Part shown: piece after piece, positions 8,449-14,924 of the stretch
How the letters are laid out: the number at the start of each line of letters is the position of its first letter
Position numbering within the stretch: position 1 is the stretch's first letter
DNA from: Nitrospiraceae bacterium
Lineage (GTDB): Bacteria; Nitrospirota; Thermodesulfovibrionia; UBA6902
Length of the DNA: 24,182 nt
Direction of reading: 5' to 3'
Assembly: GCA_020354155.1 (NCBI GenBank)
Contig: CP070644.1
Coordinates: 1,160,312-1,184,493 of the forward strand
Notes under the pieces: generated by a model
Told to the model about the DNA's origin: nothing
The model's database searches: none
Seen by the model: only the letters and a program-made list of their open reading frames with translations
Translations under genes and position numbers: made by a program

Positions 8449-8760
8449 ATGGAAAAAAGATATTATAAAAGAATAGACACAAGCTTTGAATCTCATTGTT
8501 CAGATTTAAAGTACTTTGGAACTATAACAAATATCTCAGGGAATGGAATGTTTATCAAATCTCCGAAAATAAACTTTCCTCTCAATTTGAAATTTGAACT
8601 TTCTATTCCCGTTAATGAAGAAACTATAAATATTCCGGTCATTATTAAGAGGCTTACCAAGTCAAACGGATATTATGATGGGATGGGAGTTAAGGTCATG
8701 GATCTGCAAAAGAAATATTTAGAATTATTAATCAGGCTGAACATAGCAGCAGATTACTGA
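8449..8760 (+). CDS. Single-domain PilZ protein (c-di-GMP receptor), copy 2
   Basis: 103-residue PilZ domain. RxxxR is R4-R8 (RYYKR) and NxSxxG is N28-S30-G33 (NISGNG), so cyclic-di-GMP binding is expected. The second half (LKFELSIPVNEETINIPVIIKRL) resembles copy 3 at 9231 (LDLDLSIPMESNELRVPFKIIRS) more than copies 1 and 4, implying two sub-types in this locus. It lies 48 bases after the two-CW gene. No strong Shine-Dalgarno sequence is visible, so its translation may depend on upstream genes. The partner is unknown. Confidence 0.84.
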   Translation: MEKRYYKRIDTSFESHCSDLKYFGTITNISGNGMFIKSPKINFPLNLKFELSIPVNEETINIPVIIKRLTKSNGYYDGMGVKVMDLQKKYLELLIRLNIAADY

Positions 8761-8815
8761 TACCATGACGCAATCTACTGACAGAAAAACCAATTGTGCT
8801 TTAGGAACAATGGAG

Positions 8816-8829
8816 CCTCCCCTGGGAGG
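8816..8829 (+). terminator. GC-rich hairpin after PilZ copy 2
   Basis: CCTCC-CCTG-GGAGG is a perfect hairpin 56 bases downstream of the PilZ copy 2 stop. It has no following T run, so it could be an RNA-stabilising end or part of the structured element downstream. Confidence 0.3.
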
Positions 8830-8872
8830 TATAGTCCCAGAATAAGCAGGCTCATCACTGTTTATTATTCGT

Positions 8873-9016
8873 GGTTCTTTAGAAGAACCCCGTCGTCTCA
8901 GAAAGAGTTTTATGAAATAGGGGTATCACTATGCTGAGGTTTTTTCTGTAACCTTGGCTTAGTGCTTTACCCCGTAAGCATAGAGGCAGCGTCTGCAATG
9001 ACCCTGCCTTTTTTTG
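8873..9016 (+). ncRNA. Candidate structured RNA or leader with crossing helices and a terminator
   Basis: Visible pairings: GGTTCTT/AAGAACC (8873-8879 with 8883-8889); GGGGTA/TACCCC (8920-8925 with 8968-8973); CTATGCT/AGCATAG (8929-8935 with 8977-8983); AGGTT/AACCT (8937-8941 with 8950-8954). The second and third helices cross, so they form either a pseudoknot or two alternative folds. A second ACCCC at 8887-8891 can also pair with GGGGT at 8920-8924, which gives a switch-like choice. AGGCAG/CTGCCT (8984-8989 with 9004-9009) then leads into seven T residues. The layout resembles a riboswitch or sRNA followed by its terminator. I recognise no known class, and the function is unknown. Confidence 0.4.
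8984..9016 (+). terminator. Rho-independent terminator candidate in the PilZ leader region
   Basis: The stem AGGCAG/CTGCCT with a 14-base loop is followed at once by T residues at 9009-9015. It abuts the last helix of the structured element, as an expression platform would. It lies 215 bases before PilZ copy 3. Confidence 0.5.
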
Positions 9017-9230
9017 TTGACATTCAGCGATAAGAGGCAGCTGCAGTATCCCCGCTGTCTATAAAAAACTATCTTGCCCTACTTGCGTTGTTGTGCAAGT
9101 AGCCATATTTAAAATAGTTATGCTCCTTATAAGTCCATTGCTTTCTTTACGTGATAGTGCTATAAAGCTGCAGGATACACTCAACTCAGGCAGTTTTAAT
9201 CCTGCTTCTTTTTTAATAAAAAGAGACGTC

Positions 9231-9545
9231 ATGGATAAAAGAGCTTTTGAGAGAATACCCGTATTGTTATATGCTCAATTATATTGTGAAGATTCCGTCT
9301 GTGATGCCCTTGTATTAAACCTGTCGCAAAATGGCATATATTTCAGTGCAGAAGCAACATTATCATGCGGATTAGATCTGGATCTATCTATCCCCATGGA
9401 AAGCAATGAACTGAGAGTTCCCTTTAAGATTATCCGATCTTCAGAAAAAGGGTTTCTTTACTCACGGTTTGGCGCTGAGCTCCTGAGCCCGTCCCCGGAC
9501 TACCTATCGTTTGTGAAAAGTCATAAGACGTCGCTGTCTCATTAG
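9231..9545 (+). CDS. Single-domain PilZ protein (c-di-GMP receptor), copy 3
   Basis: 104-residue PilZ domain from the ATG at 9231. R4-R8 (RAFER) gives RxxxR, and NLSQNG gives NxSxxG, so cyclic-di-GMP binding is expected. The frame is open upstream to a GTG at 9093, but the extra 46 residues show no PilZ features. In the other three copies the RxxxR motif sits at residues 4-8, which supports the ATG at 9231. A GAGACG just upstream is a modest ribosome-binding site. It is most similar to copy 2. The structured intergenic element lies upstream, so this copy may be expressed separately from copies 1 and 2. Confidence 0.82.
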   Translation: MDKRAFERIPVLLYAQLYCEDSVCDALVLNLSQNGIYFSAEATLSCGLDLDLSIPMESNELRVPFKIIRSSEKGFLYSRFGAELLSPSPDYLSFVKSHKTSLSH

Positions 9546-9748
9546 TATTCATTCTTACGATTTGATACATCATAATCCTCAACTCTAAAGAACCTCAATG
9601 AAATGGGGGTGGCGCTTCGTTGCTTCTATAGAGAAGATCGAATCAGCTTGCCCGCCGCAGACTCATTTGTATTATCGATAAAGTTAAGAAAGCCTGGATT
9701 CTGTTATTGGTTGAGTTATCGTTATTTCTGTTGCAGTCGGGCAGTTGC

Positions 9749-9789
9749 AGCTTATTCTTAATAATCAATGAACTTGCTTCGAATAAGCT
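9749..9789. terminator. Inverted repeat between convergent PilZ and marR genes
   Basis: AGCTTATTC (9749-9757) and GAATAAGCT (9781-9789) are perfect 9-base inverted arms with a 23-base loop, placed just before the stop codon end of the marR gene. A-rich sequence follows on the plus strand. The position suggests a shared terminator for two converging transcripts. Confidence 0.4.
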
Positions 9790-9793
9790 AAAA

Positions 9794-10246
9794 TCAATTT
9801 AATTCGTTAGAGAGTGTCTCATGGACACGTCTTAGTACATCTTTGCATATAGCAATATCTGCAGCGTCAACCCCTTTTTGCGCCTTCAATGAGATCCTTT
9901 CAGAAAGCTTTGCTAATGCTTTTATTATTTTTTTGCCTGATTTAGTCAAATATACAAGTTTTTGTCTTTTATCTTTTTTATTTATAACCCGCTTCACAAG
10001 ATTCAATGATTCGACACTTTTGATTAATCGAGTCATCGTAGTCTTGTCTTTACATAATGCCTCTGCGAGACTCTTTTGATGTTGTCCATCCTTATGCCAG
10101 AGGCGAACAAGAACATCAAACTGCTCTCCAGTTACACAATATCCTTTTCTCATTGATTCCTGGTTGAAATACTTGCGGATTATTTTTGCGGCTTTGGTAA
10201 CCAAATAACCCAAAGATTGATGTAGATGATAGTCACTGCTACTCAT
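9794..10246 (-). CDS. MarR-family transcriptional regulator
   Basis: 150-residue winged-helix regulator. The central DNA-binding part runs QKSLAEALCKDKTTMTRLIKSVESLNLVKR (about 57-86), a typical MarR recognition helix region, followed by the wing KKDKRQKLVYLTKSGKK (90-106). Dimerisation helices lie at both ends. Start chosen at the ATG preceded by AAGGAAC. MarR proteins usually repress their own gene and a neighbouring transporter or enzyme gene in response to small phenolic or other ligands. No such neighbour is found here: the next 1 kb upstream has no gene. A perfect-armed palindrome about 205 bases upstream is a plausible operator. Ligand and target are unknown. Confidence 0.88.
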   Translation of the reverse strand: MSSSDYHLHQSLGYLVTKAAKIIRKYFNQESMRKGYCVTGEQFDVLVRLWHKDGQHQKSLAEALCKDKTTMTRLIKSVESLNLVKRVINKKDKRQKLVYLTKSGKKIIKALAKLSERISLKAQKGVDAADIAICKDVLRRVHETLSNELN

Positions 10247-10434
10247 AATTTTGTTCCTTAATTTATCAATCGACGTGAATCAATCATTTCTTTAACTTCC
10301 TTGAAATTACAACCTGATTAAAAAGGTAAGAAACAAGAACTCAATAATAAGAGTAGATAAAGAGATACCCCACTAATTACTATTGGTGTTTATATAAGAA
10401 ATTCGAACACATACGTAATTTAAAAAATACAATA

Positions 10435-10472
10435 TTTACAGAGACTGATATTTAGTTGTATAATGCAACTAA
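10435..10472 (+). promoter_or_regulatory. Sigma-70-like promoter overlapped by a MarR-type palindrome
   Basis: TTTACA (10435-10440), an 18-base spacer and TATAAT (10459-10464) form a good housekeeping promoter pointing right. The TATAAT lies in the centre of an inverted repeat with perfect arms TTAGTTG (10452-10458) and CAACTAA (10466-10472), plus two inner pairs. This is a classic repressor arrangement, and the arms resemble known MarR-family operators. The divergent marR gene is the likely source of the repressor. No gene follows on the plus strand. Confidence 0.5.
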
Positions 10473-10889
10473 TAATCAATATGCTTTTCGCAGGACTTCT
10501 TATTCGTGGATATCAATCAAGCTGTTTAATTTTATAGTCTTAAACGGTTCTATAAAATGCTAATGAAGATAATCATATTATGGGATGAATATGAGAACTA
10601 GATCTAAATTGAAGAATAATAATTTGTATAAATGAAATTTATTTTTTTGCATTCAATAGTGAAACAATTATGAACAGTTTAATGCTCAAGAGAATGCAGC
10701 AATGATATTTTTTTATCGGGGCTCTTCATCAGAGGATTTCTTGGCATAACACTGATGGCAATCCTTGCTATTGGAAAAAGAGAAGATAATCTGCGTATTG
10801 ATTATGAGGAGCTTGTTTGAGTAGGCTCTTTGTTTAGTTTTTTTATCTGCTAATCCTCAATTCCAATGTCTATAAAGATTACCCGTAGC

Positions 10890-10933
10890 ATGATGACATA
10901 GGTGCATTTTCCCCTGGGTCGTATCTGACGATA
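10890..10933. repeat. Diverged dispersed repeat, copy A
   Basis: Shares the ordered blocks ATGATGACAT, GCA, TTT, CCTG, GTCG, TGAC and ATA with 11956-11999. A further ATTCTGTTGAT block follows in both places, at 10972 and 12104. Neither copy lies in a recognisable gene. Confidence 0.4.
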
Positions 10934-11274
10934 ACCAATAGAAATCTTGCTTTTGGCTGATTCTCGTTAAAATTCTGTTGATACATCTGCAATCCGCAAT
11001 TCTTCGATGTATCTAATCTGAAGATAAACCATATTTATCGCTATCCTTAGACCTTCACCTACATCGAAGATAACATGATGGCGTCTTCCATTTTAATCCA
11101 GGCAGGGTTGAGGATAGCCGGTTATAGTCTTGAGTCTGAGGTAGAATTATTGTTGCAGCTTCCCATCACTATATTCATAAACAAATTCTGTACAGTATGA
11201 ATGCGCCCCTGAAGAACGCATACTGTTTCTTCCTGATGATCTTTCACTATGAGATCACAAACCGTGAAGTCTGA

Positions 11275-11649
11275 TTAATAACATATACAACTTCTTAATC
11301 TGTCATACTTTAAAAAAGCTTTGATGATGTTTGTTTTTAGTATGTTAAGAGGTGCAGATTCAATAAAATTCTCTGCATTCCGATAACTTTCAAACTCGCC
11401 GATCCGAACAGTATAAAATTTTCCAATTTTCTCTACCCTCAGAAAGCTGCGATATTTATTTGTTAACGCACCCATTAGAGAATTAAACTCATTTTGAGCA
11501 CGATCAAGAGTTAAAAAGCTGCCCATCTGAATTGTATATATTTTTTGTGGTGTATCATCGTTTTCCCGGTCTTTGCCAAATGCGTTAATGTCTTCAAGTG
11601 CAGTAATTGACAACATCAAAAAGAAAACGAGAAATGTTCGGGCTTTCAT
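11275..11649 (-). CDS. Secreted SPOR-domain protein
   Basis: 124-residue protein with an N-terminal signal-like hydrophobic stretch (about 5-18) and a SPOR domain from about 36 to 115. The domain begins KIYTIQMGSFLTLDRAQNEF and continues KFYTVRIGEFESYRNAENFI, two strand-helix halves typical of SPOR. SPOR domains bind glycan strands lacking stem peptides, usually at division sites or other places of wall remodelling. The protein is nearly all SPOR domain with a short linker. A plausible promoter lies upstream, but no clear ribosome-binding site. Its neighbours give no operon context; the TPR gene 600 bases away is on the opposite strand. Confidence 0.8.
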   Translation of the reverse strand: MKARTFLVFFLMLSITALEDINAFGKDRENDDTPQKIYTIQMGSFLTLDRAQNEFNSLMGALTNKYRSFLRVEKIGKFYTVRIGEFESYRNAENFIESAPLNILKTNIIKAFLKYDRLRSCICY

Positions 11650-11701
11650 TGTCTTAAGGAATGGAGATTAATTTTTGTTTAAAAAACCATTAATTCTTTT
11701 A

Positions 11702-11731
11702 AGTATATTGATGCTTGATAATTTATTGCAA
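11702..11731 (-). promoter_or_regulatory. Sigma-70-like promoter for the SPOR gene
   Basis: On the minus strand TTGCAA and TATACT are separated by 18 bases, ending 52 bases before the SPOR start codon. The match is good, but such AT-rich DNA gives chance hits easily. Confidence 0.4.
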
Positions 11732-11802
11732 TAGACTTATAACCCATATAATAATTATTTATAATGGCGTAGAAGTACTAAAAAAGGCTGATCAAATCAA
11801 TT

Positions 11803-11909
11803 AAAGGCGGCCTCTCCTTTCAAGGGAAAAATCAGGAATTTAAGAAGTAGTTTTAGCATGTATGGTCGCTTGAAGCAGGGTCAAGGGTGGCTCTGCCTTT
11901 TTCTTGACC
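11803..11909. repeat. Imperfect inverted-repeat segment
   Basis: AAAGGCGGCC near 11803 is matched in inverted form by GGCTCTGCCTTT near 11890. Within the right arm GGTCAAG (11879-11885) pairs with CTTGACC (11903-11909). It could be a small decayed inverted-repeat element. No transposase is nearby. Confidence 0.3.
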
Positions 11910-11955
11910 TTTACCTTAATGGTTGATATAAACGCCACATCTACTTATCTAATAC

Positions 11956-11999
11956 ATGATGACATTTGCAGCTTTGCCCTGAGTCGCATATGACAATAT
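11956..11999. repeat. Diverged dispersed repeat, copy B
   Basis: Partner of the segment at 10890-10933, with the same ordered blocks (ATGATGACAT, CCTG, GTCG, TGAC, ATA) and single-base differences between them. It lies upstream of the TPR gene. Confidence 0.4.
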
Positions 12000-12196
12000 A
12001 CACAACAAATCGTCATGCTGAGCGGATTTTCTTATATTCACTGGGAAAAATCGCCATAGAACCTCTCCTTATCTGTATTCTCAATGAAATTAATTCAGTG
12101 GGGATTCTGTTGATTTCGTGTTATGATAGGCATTGTTCTGCTCTGCCCGAAGTGAGGTTTTTATGATGTTATTTTACCTCTCCCTATAATAAATAC

Positions 12197-12225
12197 TTAT
12201 CAATGAATTATTTTCTTCCTATAAT
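12197..12225 (+). promoter_or_regulatory. Sigma-70-like promoter for the TPR gene
   Basis: TTATCA (12197-12202), a 17-base spacer and TATAAT (12220-12225) lie 48 bases before the TPR start. A second TATAAT at 12239-12244 lacks a good upstream hexamer. Confidence 0.4.
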
Positions 12226-12272
12226 CCATATCTGCCGTTATAATTTTAAAAATCCTTTGATAAGGAGAGCCG

Positions 12273-12941
12273 ATGATTGCGTATCAATTAAAAGAAAAGT
12301 CCGTTCTTCCTGTTCTGTTTTTTCTGATATGCAGCATTCCTTCCTTTTCTTGTGCTGAAGCAGATAAAACATCCAGGAAAGAGATTAATGATGTAGATTA
12401 TTACTATAACCTTGGTGTTGACTATGGCAAATCAGGCAAGTACCAGGAAGCAGCAGACGCCTTTAAACAGGCAATCAGGATTAAACCGGATTATGCAGAA
12501 GCACATTACAATCTTGGCGTTTACTATGAAAAATCAGGTAAGCGTCAGCTATCAGCAGATGCCTTCAAGCAGGCAATCAGGATTAAACCGGATTATGCAG
12601 ATGCACATTACAGTCTTGGCGTTTACTTTGGAGAATTAGGGAGAGGGCAGGCACAGTCAGCAATAGATGCCTTTGAGCAGGTAATCAGGATTAAACCGGA
12701 TTATGCAGAGGCATATTATGGACTTGGTTTTGCCTATGGACAGTTACGTAGGAATCAGGAAGCAGCAGATGCTTTCAGGCAGGCAATCAGGATTAAACCG
12801 GATTATGCAGATGCACATTACAGTCTTGGTGTTACCTTCATAAATATAAAAGATAAAGGTTCTGCACTTAATGAATATAAGATTTTGAAAGCCCTTGATA
12901 AAGAATTGGCAGATAATTTATTTGATTTGATATATCCTTAA
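12273..12941 (+). CDS. Exported tetratricopeptide (TPR) repeat protein
   Basis: 222-residue protein with an N-terminal signal peptide (hydrophobic 11-26, ending SFSCAEA; it could be a lipoprotein, though the lipobox is imperfect). At least four TPR units follow, each ending in the near-identical QAIRIKPDYA(E/D)AHY. Spacing is 34 residues except for one 36-residue unit. The DNA is also nearly identical between units (GCAATCAGGATTAAACCGGA at 12471, 12573 and 12783, with one change at 12681), implying recent unit duplication or gene conversion. The ribosome-binding site is AAGGAGAG. TPR proteins act as protein-binding scaffolds; the partner here is unknown. The SPOR protein on the other side of the divergent region is a possible envelope partner. 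Confidence 0.87.
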   Translation: MIAYQLKEKSVLPVLFFLICSIPSFSCAEADKTSRKEINDVDYYYNLGVDYGKSGKYQEAADAFKQAIRIKPDYAEAHYNLGVYYEKSGKRQLSADAFKQAIRIKPDYADAHYSLGVYFGELGRGQAQSAIDAFEQVIRIKPDYAEAYYGLGFAYGQLRRNQEAADAFRQAIRIKPDYADAHYSLGVTFINIKDKGSALNEYKILKALDKELADNLFDLIYP

Positions 12942-13225
12942 TAGTGAAGTAATCATATGTCCAGAACCCCACCAAACAGTCAACATTTCAATTAATGATA
13001 GTCTCTTGAACTGAGAGGGCCATAGTCCTGGGTGGGTGTGTCCCTCTTATATAAAAATCTTCATGCATCTCGGTTTTTCTTCTGCATATCAAGCCAGGGA
13101 GTACCCATTCCAAGTATTGCCGGACCGCGTATTGGATGCTGTCCGTCATCTCCTCTTCTGAGATTAAAGCATTAGCACATTTATTACGATAATAAGGTAG
13201 CTGATCTTGTCAATTCTATTGCTAT

Positions 13226-13231
13226 AGGAGG
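13226..13231 (+). promoter_or_regulatory. Ribosome-binding site that fixes a TTG start
   Basis: A full AGGAGG lies four bases before the TTG at 13236. No ATG or GTG at a suitable distance begins this frame, so the TTG is the best start for the PilT-like gene. Confidence 0.7.
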
Positions 13232-13235
13232 AAAT

Positions 13236-14336
13236 TTGAGTCAGATTATCGAAGTTTTCAATAAGGTTCTTACCGAGGGCGCGAATCAAAAGGTTTCTGA
13301 TATTCATCTCTGCGTCGGGTCCACATGGAAATACAGGGCCGACGGGCATATCATTCCTATTGATATAAAGCCCCTGGAAATGTCTGAATGTGAAACCATT
13401 GTACGACATATTCTCTCGAGTTCACCCAACTTCACTGAAGAGGCTGTAGAAAAAGTTGTCAATAGTCTCCAGGATCTTGACTGTTCCTACATGCTTCCCG
13501 GTGTCTCACGTTTCCGTGTAAATATTTGCAGACAGAGGGGATCATTTTCAATTGTACTGAGAATAGTCCCCTTCTCAGTTCCAACGATAGATTTGCTGGG
13601 CTTACCGGCTGTTATCAAGGATATTGCCCTCGAAGAAAGAGGCCTCGTACTGGTAACGGGCATTACCGGCAGCGGGAAGTCCACGTCACTGGCATCAATG
13701 ATTCACCTGATCAATGAGACAAAGCCATGCAAGATTGTCACCATTGAAGATCCAATCGAATACCTGCACGGAGAAATAAAGGCTTCCATTATCCAGAGAG
13801 AAGTCGGGCTTGACACAGAAAGTTTCCCCGCTGCACTGAGAAGTGCATTACGTCAGGACCCCGACGTGATTCTTGTCGGTGAGATGAGAGATCCCACAAC
13901 AATCGAAATAGCATTGAAAGCATCTGAAACAGGGCATCTTGTCATGTCAACCCTCCATACCACTGACGCGCCAAAAACAATTCACAGGATTATCAGTGCC
14001 TTTGACTTGAGCGAACAACAGGCAATACGCATACGACTGGGAGAAGCGCTGAAGGCAGTCATTTCTCAGCGCCTCCTGAGACGCAGTGACGATGGAGGCC
14101 GTGTGGCAGTGCTTGAGATAATGAGGAACACCCTTACCATAAAAGACTGTATTGAGAACCCGGAAAAAACAGCCTCAATAAAAGATTATATGAGTACAGG
14201 TAAGGACCAGTACGGCATGCAGACCTTTGATCAGCATTTGATGGAACTTTTCAACCAGGGAGTAATAGATATTCAGACAGCCAAGGCTGCGGCCACAAGT
14301 GCTTCTGATTTTGAACGGAATGTGCTGTTTACATAA
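13236..14336 (+). CDS. pilT: PilT-family pilus retraction ATPase
   Basis: 366-residue hexameric secretion-type ATPase of the PilT/PilU family, which powers retraction of type IV pili from the inner-membrane cytoplasmic face. The N-terminal PAS-like domain shows VSDIHLCVGS (20-29). The ATPase core has Walker A GITGSGKS (142-149), Asp box IEDPIEYLH (170-178), Walker B DPDVILVGE (208-216) and His box HLVMSTLH (234-241). The region of the PilT retraction signature reads AIRIRLGEALKAVISQRLL (263-281), so it is altered from the usual AIRNLIRE. It may be a PilT2 or PilU-like paralogue. It has a TTG start with AGGAGG. No other pilus gene is in the window. A PilZ gene follows 77 bases later, suggesting cyclic-di-GMP input to pilus motion, which is inference. 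Confidence 0.9.
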   Translation: MSQIIEVFNKVLTEGANQKVSDIHLCVGSTWKYRADGHIIPIDIKPLEMSECETIVRHILSSSPNFTEEAVEKVVNSLQDLDCSYMLPGVSRFRVNICRQRGSFSIVLRIVPFSVPTIDLLGLPAVIKDIALEERGLVLVTGITGSGKSTSLASMIHLINETKPCKIVTIEDPIEYLHGEIKASIIQREVGLDTESFPAALRSALRQDPDVILVGEMRDPTTIEIALKASETGHLVMSTLHTTDAPKTIHRIISAFDLSEQQAIRIRLGEALKAVISQRLLRRSDDGGRVAVLEIMRNTLTIKDCIENPEKTASIKDYMSTGKDQYGMQTFDQHLMELFNQGVIDIQTAKAAATSASDFERNVLFT

Positions 14337-14413
14337 CCTGATTTATGTGAATATTAAAAAACAACGTTACTGAATCAAGCACTTTGATTAATTAACAATA
14401 ATAAAAGGACACA

Positions 14414-14782
14414 ATGGAAAGACGAGTTCATAAGAGAATCTATATAAATGAAAAAGCCACAATCGTTATTGATGAAACGCCATACAACGGATATGTTGTG
14501 AATATGTCTGAAGAGGGAGTAAGCTTTACTCTGAGCGCTCCTTTTAGTTTACAGGATGACACGGTCCGCAATTCATTGGTTGGGTTAACTTTTAAAATCT
14601 CCGGCAATGAATCAGTAACTTTAAAATGCGACGTCGTATGGATAAAAAAAGGACTTTATACGGGCAGCACGATTGCTTTGGGTGTGAAAATTGTAGAGCC
14701 GCCAATAGAGTACAAAAACTGGATAAACAAACTGCTTGCCAGCAACTCCTATATTAATGCTGACTTAGGTGTTTTGTATTAA
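14414..14782 (+). CDS. Single-domain PilZ protein (c-di-GMP receptor), copy 4
   Basis: 122-residue PilZ domain with RxxxR at R4-R8 (RVHKR) and NxSxxG at N30-S32-G35 (NMSEEG), so ligand binding is expected. An AAAAGGACAC segment supplies the ribosome-binding site. It shares layout and C-terminal sequence with copy 1 at 7729. It follows the PilT-like gene on the same strand with a 77-base gap, so the two are probably co-transcribed, and it may couple cyclic-di-GMP to pilus retraction. The direct partner is not shown by the sequence. Confidence 0.84.
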   Translation: MERRVHKRIYINEKATIVIDETPYNGYVVNMSEEGVSFTLSAPFSLQDDTVRNSLVGLTFKISGNESVTLKCDVVWIKKGLYTGSTIALGVKIVEPPIEYKNWINKLLASNSYINADLGVLY

Positions 14783-14924
14783 TTTCAATGAGTTGCAGAG
14801 TTTCTTCTATTGTTTTCAAATATCACATTTCGCTTCTGCCTCTTCTGTTTAAAGTTAATGAAATATAAAGCCGATTAACAAGTAGAGTGTATTAAATTTT
14901 ACGGAGATTCTAAGGAGTAAGTTT

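Larger units (their letters stand above)
8761..9230. other. Structured intergenic region between PilZ copies 2 and 3
   Basis: 470 bases without a convincing gene. It contains hairpins at 8816-8829 and 8873-8889, a set of crossing helices at 8920-8983 and a terminator-like stem with a T run at 8984-9016. The stretch 9017-9230 is open in frame with the third PilZ gene from a GTG at 9093, but that extension has no PilZ similarity and I do not include it. Confidence 0.55.
10247..11274. other. AT-rich gene-poor kilobase upstream of marR
   Basis: No gene with recognisable product on either strand. It holds a promoter plus palindrome (10435-10472) and a repeat segment (10890-10933). A 45-codon open stretch at 10683-10820 is in frame but lacks a start codon and encodes a short hydrophobic segment (GFLGITLMAILAIG). 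That could be a relic of a membrane protein gene, but I recognise no family. Confidence 0.5.
11650..12272. other. Divergent intergenic region between the SPOR and TPR genes
   Basis: About 620 bases holding promoters for both flanking genes, an inverted-repeat segment (11803-11909) and a diverged repeat copy (11956-11999). A 66-codon open frame at 11966-12166 has no start context or family resemblance and is not called. Confidence 0.5.

Noticed and set aside
9093..9230. GTG-started 46-residue extension of PilZ copy 3
   Set aside because: The extension has no PilZ similarity, and in the other copies the RxxxR motif is at residues 4-8.
8761..9230. Known cyclic-di-GMP (GEMM-I) riboswitch upstream of PilZ copy 3
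   Set aside because: The expected core with GCAAAGCC and the GGTTACCG-like tail is absent; the structured element there does not follow that consensus.
10683..10820. 45-codon stretch encoding a hydrophobic segment
   Set aside because: No start codon at its beginning and no ribosome-binding site; listed only as a possible relic in the promoter finding.
11966..12166. 66-codon open frame upstream of the TPR gene
   Set aside because: Non-ATG start, no ribosome-binding site, and it overlaps the dispersed repeat; its composition does not look like a protein.
12988..13149. 53-codon minus-strand open frame upstream of the PilT-like gene
   Set aside because: A GAGGAG directly abuts the ATG with no spacing, there is no family resemblance, and another frame of the same stretch looks equally protein-like. 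Possibly a relic, but not supportable.
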